Positions 7,487 to 7,726 of a DNA stretch of 7,726 bases are shown one piece after another. The notes beneath the pieces were generated by a model, which was given only the letters and a program-made list of their open reading frames with translations, ran no database searches and was not told where the DNA came from. Position numbers and translations under genes: made by a program. The DNA comes from Candidatus Scatoplasma merdavium (GTDB taxonomy: Bacteria; Bacillota_I; Bacilli_A; RFN20; CAG-288). The stretch covers positions 1-7,726 of the forward strand of contig JADING010000134.1 of NCBI GenBank assembly GCA_017694135.1. The letters are read 5' to 3'. The first letter of the stretch is position 1; each line of letters begins with the position of its first letter.

Positions 7487-7503
7487 AATTAAATTTTTTT
7501 AAT
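7476..7503 (+). promoter_or_regulatory. Promoter of the Ser-rich lipoprotein gene with internal AT palindrome
   Basis: TTGACA (7476-7481, 6/6) and TTTAAT (7498-7503, 5/6) are separated by 16 nt. Transcription would begin near 7510, giving a leader of about 22 nt before ATG 7532. The spacer is almost wholly a perfect 16-bp palindrome, AAATTTAATTAAATTT (7481-7496), which overlaps the last base of the -35 box. A protein bound there would block RNA polymerase, so an operator is possible, but A/T palindromes of this kind also bend DNA intrinsically and arise easily in AT-rich sequence. Confidence 0.65.
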
Positions 7504-7531
7504 CTTTAATCATTAAAAAGGAGAACAAAAA

Positions 7532-7726
7532 ATGAAATCAAAGAAATTTTCACTCTTAGCTTTGAGTTTGGTTGGCCTTTTGGGCTTAGTCGCGTGCGAC
7601 GATAGTCAAACTTCAGCTTCTTCATCTGTTTCATCCGCCTCATTATCTTCTTCCACTGGGACTGTTTCTGAGTCTGTTTCTTCTTCTGATTCAACTAGCG
7701 TGAGCTCATCTGAGTCATCTAGTTCT
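7532..7726 (+). CDS. Ser-rich lipoprotein, N-terminal fragment (3' partial)
   Basis: The first 65 codons of a lipoprotein gene run off the window end. The signal peptide MKSKKFSLLALSLVGLLGLVAC has a Lys-rich start, a hydrophobic core and lipobox LVAC with Cys22. After CDD, residues 25-65 are a low-complexity tether; 25 of the 44 residues from Cys22 onward are Ser, with occasional Thr, Val, Glu and Asp. Such tethers carry surface domains across the cell wall in Gram-positive bacteria, and the protease at 3380-5674 has the same arrangement. The functional domain lies outside the window, so no function can be given. The start is well supported: AAGGAG at 7518-7523 with 8-nt spacing, and a strong promoter at 7476-7503. 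The long Ser run uses several codons (TCT, TCA, TCC, AGC, AGT), so it is not a simple DNA microsatellite. Confidence 0.9.
   Translation, partial: MKSKKFSLLALSLVGLLGLVACDDSQTSASSSVSSASLSSSTGTVSESVSSSDSTSVSSSESSSS

Noticed and set aside
7494..7500. T-run of seven as a terminator
   Set aside because: The preceding palindrome is only A/T and cannot make a stable hairpin. The run sits within a promoter between divergent genes, where no transcript needs to end.
7506..7694. Minus-strand frame opposite the Ser-rich lipoprotein start
   Set aside because: It lies antisense to a gene with a clear promoter, ribosome binding site and signal peptide. Its Lys/Gln/Arg-rich product is the expected complement of the Ser-coding stretch.

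Overview
The window comes from a low-GC Gram-positive bacterium. Evidence: AT-rich intergenic DNA, strong AAAGGAG-type ribosome binding sites, lipoprotein signal peptides with lipoboxes, TGG for tryptophan, and TAA stops on all four genes whose ends are visible. The standard code argues against Mycoplasma proper. The Ser-rich tethers on the lipoproteins fit uncultured gut Bacilli of the RF39/RFN20/Erysipelotrichia sort, but that placement is impression, not proof.

Layout. Positions 1-3383 (+) hold two consecutive half-transporter genes of the heterodimeric ABC exporter type (LmrCD/YheIH/TM287-288-like). The first is cut at its 5' end by the window edge, and only 1 nt separates the two. The first subunit has a degenerate catalytic set (Asp for the Walker B Glu, Gln for the switch His). 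The second has an intact catalytic set but an altered signature (LSQGQ). That is the expected pairing for one dead and one live ATP site. Positions 3380-5674 (-) encode a 764-residue lipoprotein with a Ser-rich tether, N-terminal Ig-like region and a peptidase M6-like zinc protease domain. Its stop overlaps the stop of the second ABC gene by 4 bp, with no terminator visible between them.

Positions 5675-6172 are a 498-bp AT-rich gap. It holds a clear intrinsic terminator for the next minus-strand gene, a plausible promoter for the protease gene and a short inverted repeat, but no convincing gene. Positions 6173-7405 (-) encode a Tyr-rich lipoprotein of unknown family. Positions 7406-7531 form a divergent control region with three tandem 12-bp repeats, the last supplying a perfect TTGACA -35 box, followed by a 16-bp AT palindrome inside the spacer. 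From 7532 (+) a third lipoprotein gene begins and runs off the window after 65 codons, nearly all Ser-rich tether.

The genes form at least four transcription units: the ABC pair, the protease, the unknown lipoprotein and the Ser-rich lipoprotein. All products act at the cell envelope, but nothing in the sequence ties the exporter functionally to the lipoproteins. I do not see a convincing new system. The most unusual points are the tandem-repeat promoter, the terminal overlap of the convergent genes and the two unassigned lipoproteins.
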